From Actinomycetes bacterium (GTDB taxonomy: Bacteria > Actinomycetota > Aquicultoria > SURF-47 > JAUUWJ01), in assembly GCA_030589175.1 (NCBI GenBank), contig JAUUWJ010000053.1, positions 1 through 5,816 of the forward strand: 5,816 nt of DNA. The letters are read 5' to 3'. Position numbers and translations under genes: made by a program. Below the pieces are notes generated by a model that was not told the DNA's origin, made no database searches, and saw nothing but the letters and a program-made list of their open reading frames with translations. Numbering within the stretch: the stretch's first letter is position 1; each line of letters opens with the position of its first letter. Below, piece by piece: positions 5,689-5,816 of the stretch.

Positions 5689-5816
5689 ATGTCAAAAGAA
5701 TCAAGCACCCTAACAATAAAGGTTGGCACAAAGATATTTATATCTACCCTTTCTCTTGCTTGGCTTGCTCTTTTTTTATCCACCCTGCGACAGGGATACA
5801 ACCTTAGTTGGATAGT
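5689..5816 (+). CDS. Unidentified membrane-anchored protein, N-terminal 42 residues only
   Basis: An open frame from ATG 5689 runs off the window's right edge. It begins with a short polar stretch, MSKESSTLTIKVGTK, followed by a hydrophobic segment of about 18-20 residues (from IFISTLSLAW to FLSTL) and then RQGYNLSWI. This looks like a single N-terminal signal anchor or uncleaved signal peptide with the rest probably outside the membrane; there is no lipobox cysteine in the visible part. It is supported by the promoter-like TGCTATAAT 31-39 bases upstream and by lying on the same strand as its neighbours, although there is no clear Shine-Dalgarno. The family cannot be recognised from this fragment. 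Being next to secG is not enough to give it an export role. Confidence 0.6.
   Translation, partial: MSKESSTLTIKVGTKIFISTLSLAWLALFLSTLRQGYNLSWI

Overview
The window is an A+T-rich, tightly packed bacterial housekeeping segment with every gene on the + strand. The order is disA (5' end cut by the window edge), carD, a membrane PIN-TRAM protein (yacL type), ispD, ispF, gltX, secG, and the start of an unidentified membrane-anchored protein cut by the right edge. The disA-yacL-ispD-ispF-gltX run matches the order known from Bacillus and other Bacillota, and carD beside ispD/ispF is also familiar from Clostridia and Actinomycetota. Together with DisA-type cyclic-di-AMP synthesis, this suggests a Bacillota or deep-branching Actinomycetota-like lineage, possibly uncultured. 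That placement is inference; there is no rRNA or other marker here to settle it.

Region by region: 1-840 is the C-terminal three quarters of DisA. 841-1043 is a 203-base spacer with a 14-base imperfect tandem repeat, a distant inverted copy of part of it, and then an extended -10 promoter (about 1009-1017) serving carD. From 1044 to 5262 the genes form one probable operon: carD, 8 bases, the PIN-TRAM gene, a 4-base ATGA overlap into ispD, 76 bases, ispF (re-assigned here to a TTG start at 3308), 5 bases, gltX. secG follows after 51 bases. A 144-base spacer then carries a second extended -10 inside a perfect 14-base palindrome, just before the last partial gene.

Functionally, the block mixes signalling and DNA-integrity sensing (DisA), global control of transcription initiation (CarD), two steps of the MEP isoprenoid pathway (IspD, IspF), glutamyl-tRNA synthesis (GltX) and protein export (SecG). 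I do not see a new defence or mobile system. The points most worth a second look are smaller: a CarD lacking the wedge tryptophan and one RNA-polymerase-contact arginine of the mycobacterial protein; a heptanucleotide tandem repeat captured in frame at the start of gltX; a repeat family shared by two spacers; and a short promoter-proximal element, AAATANGCT, upstream of three genes.
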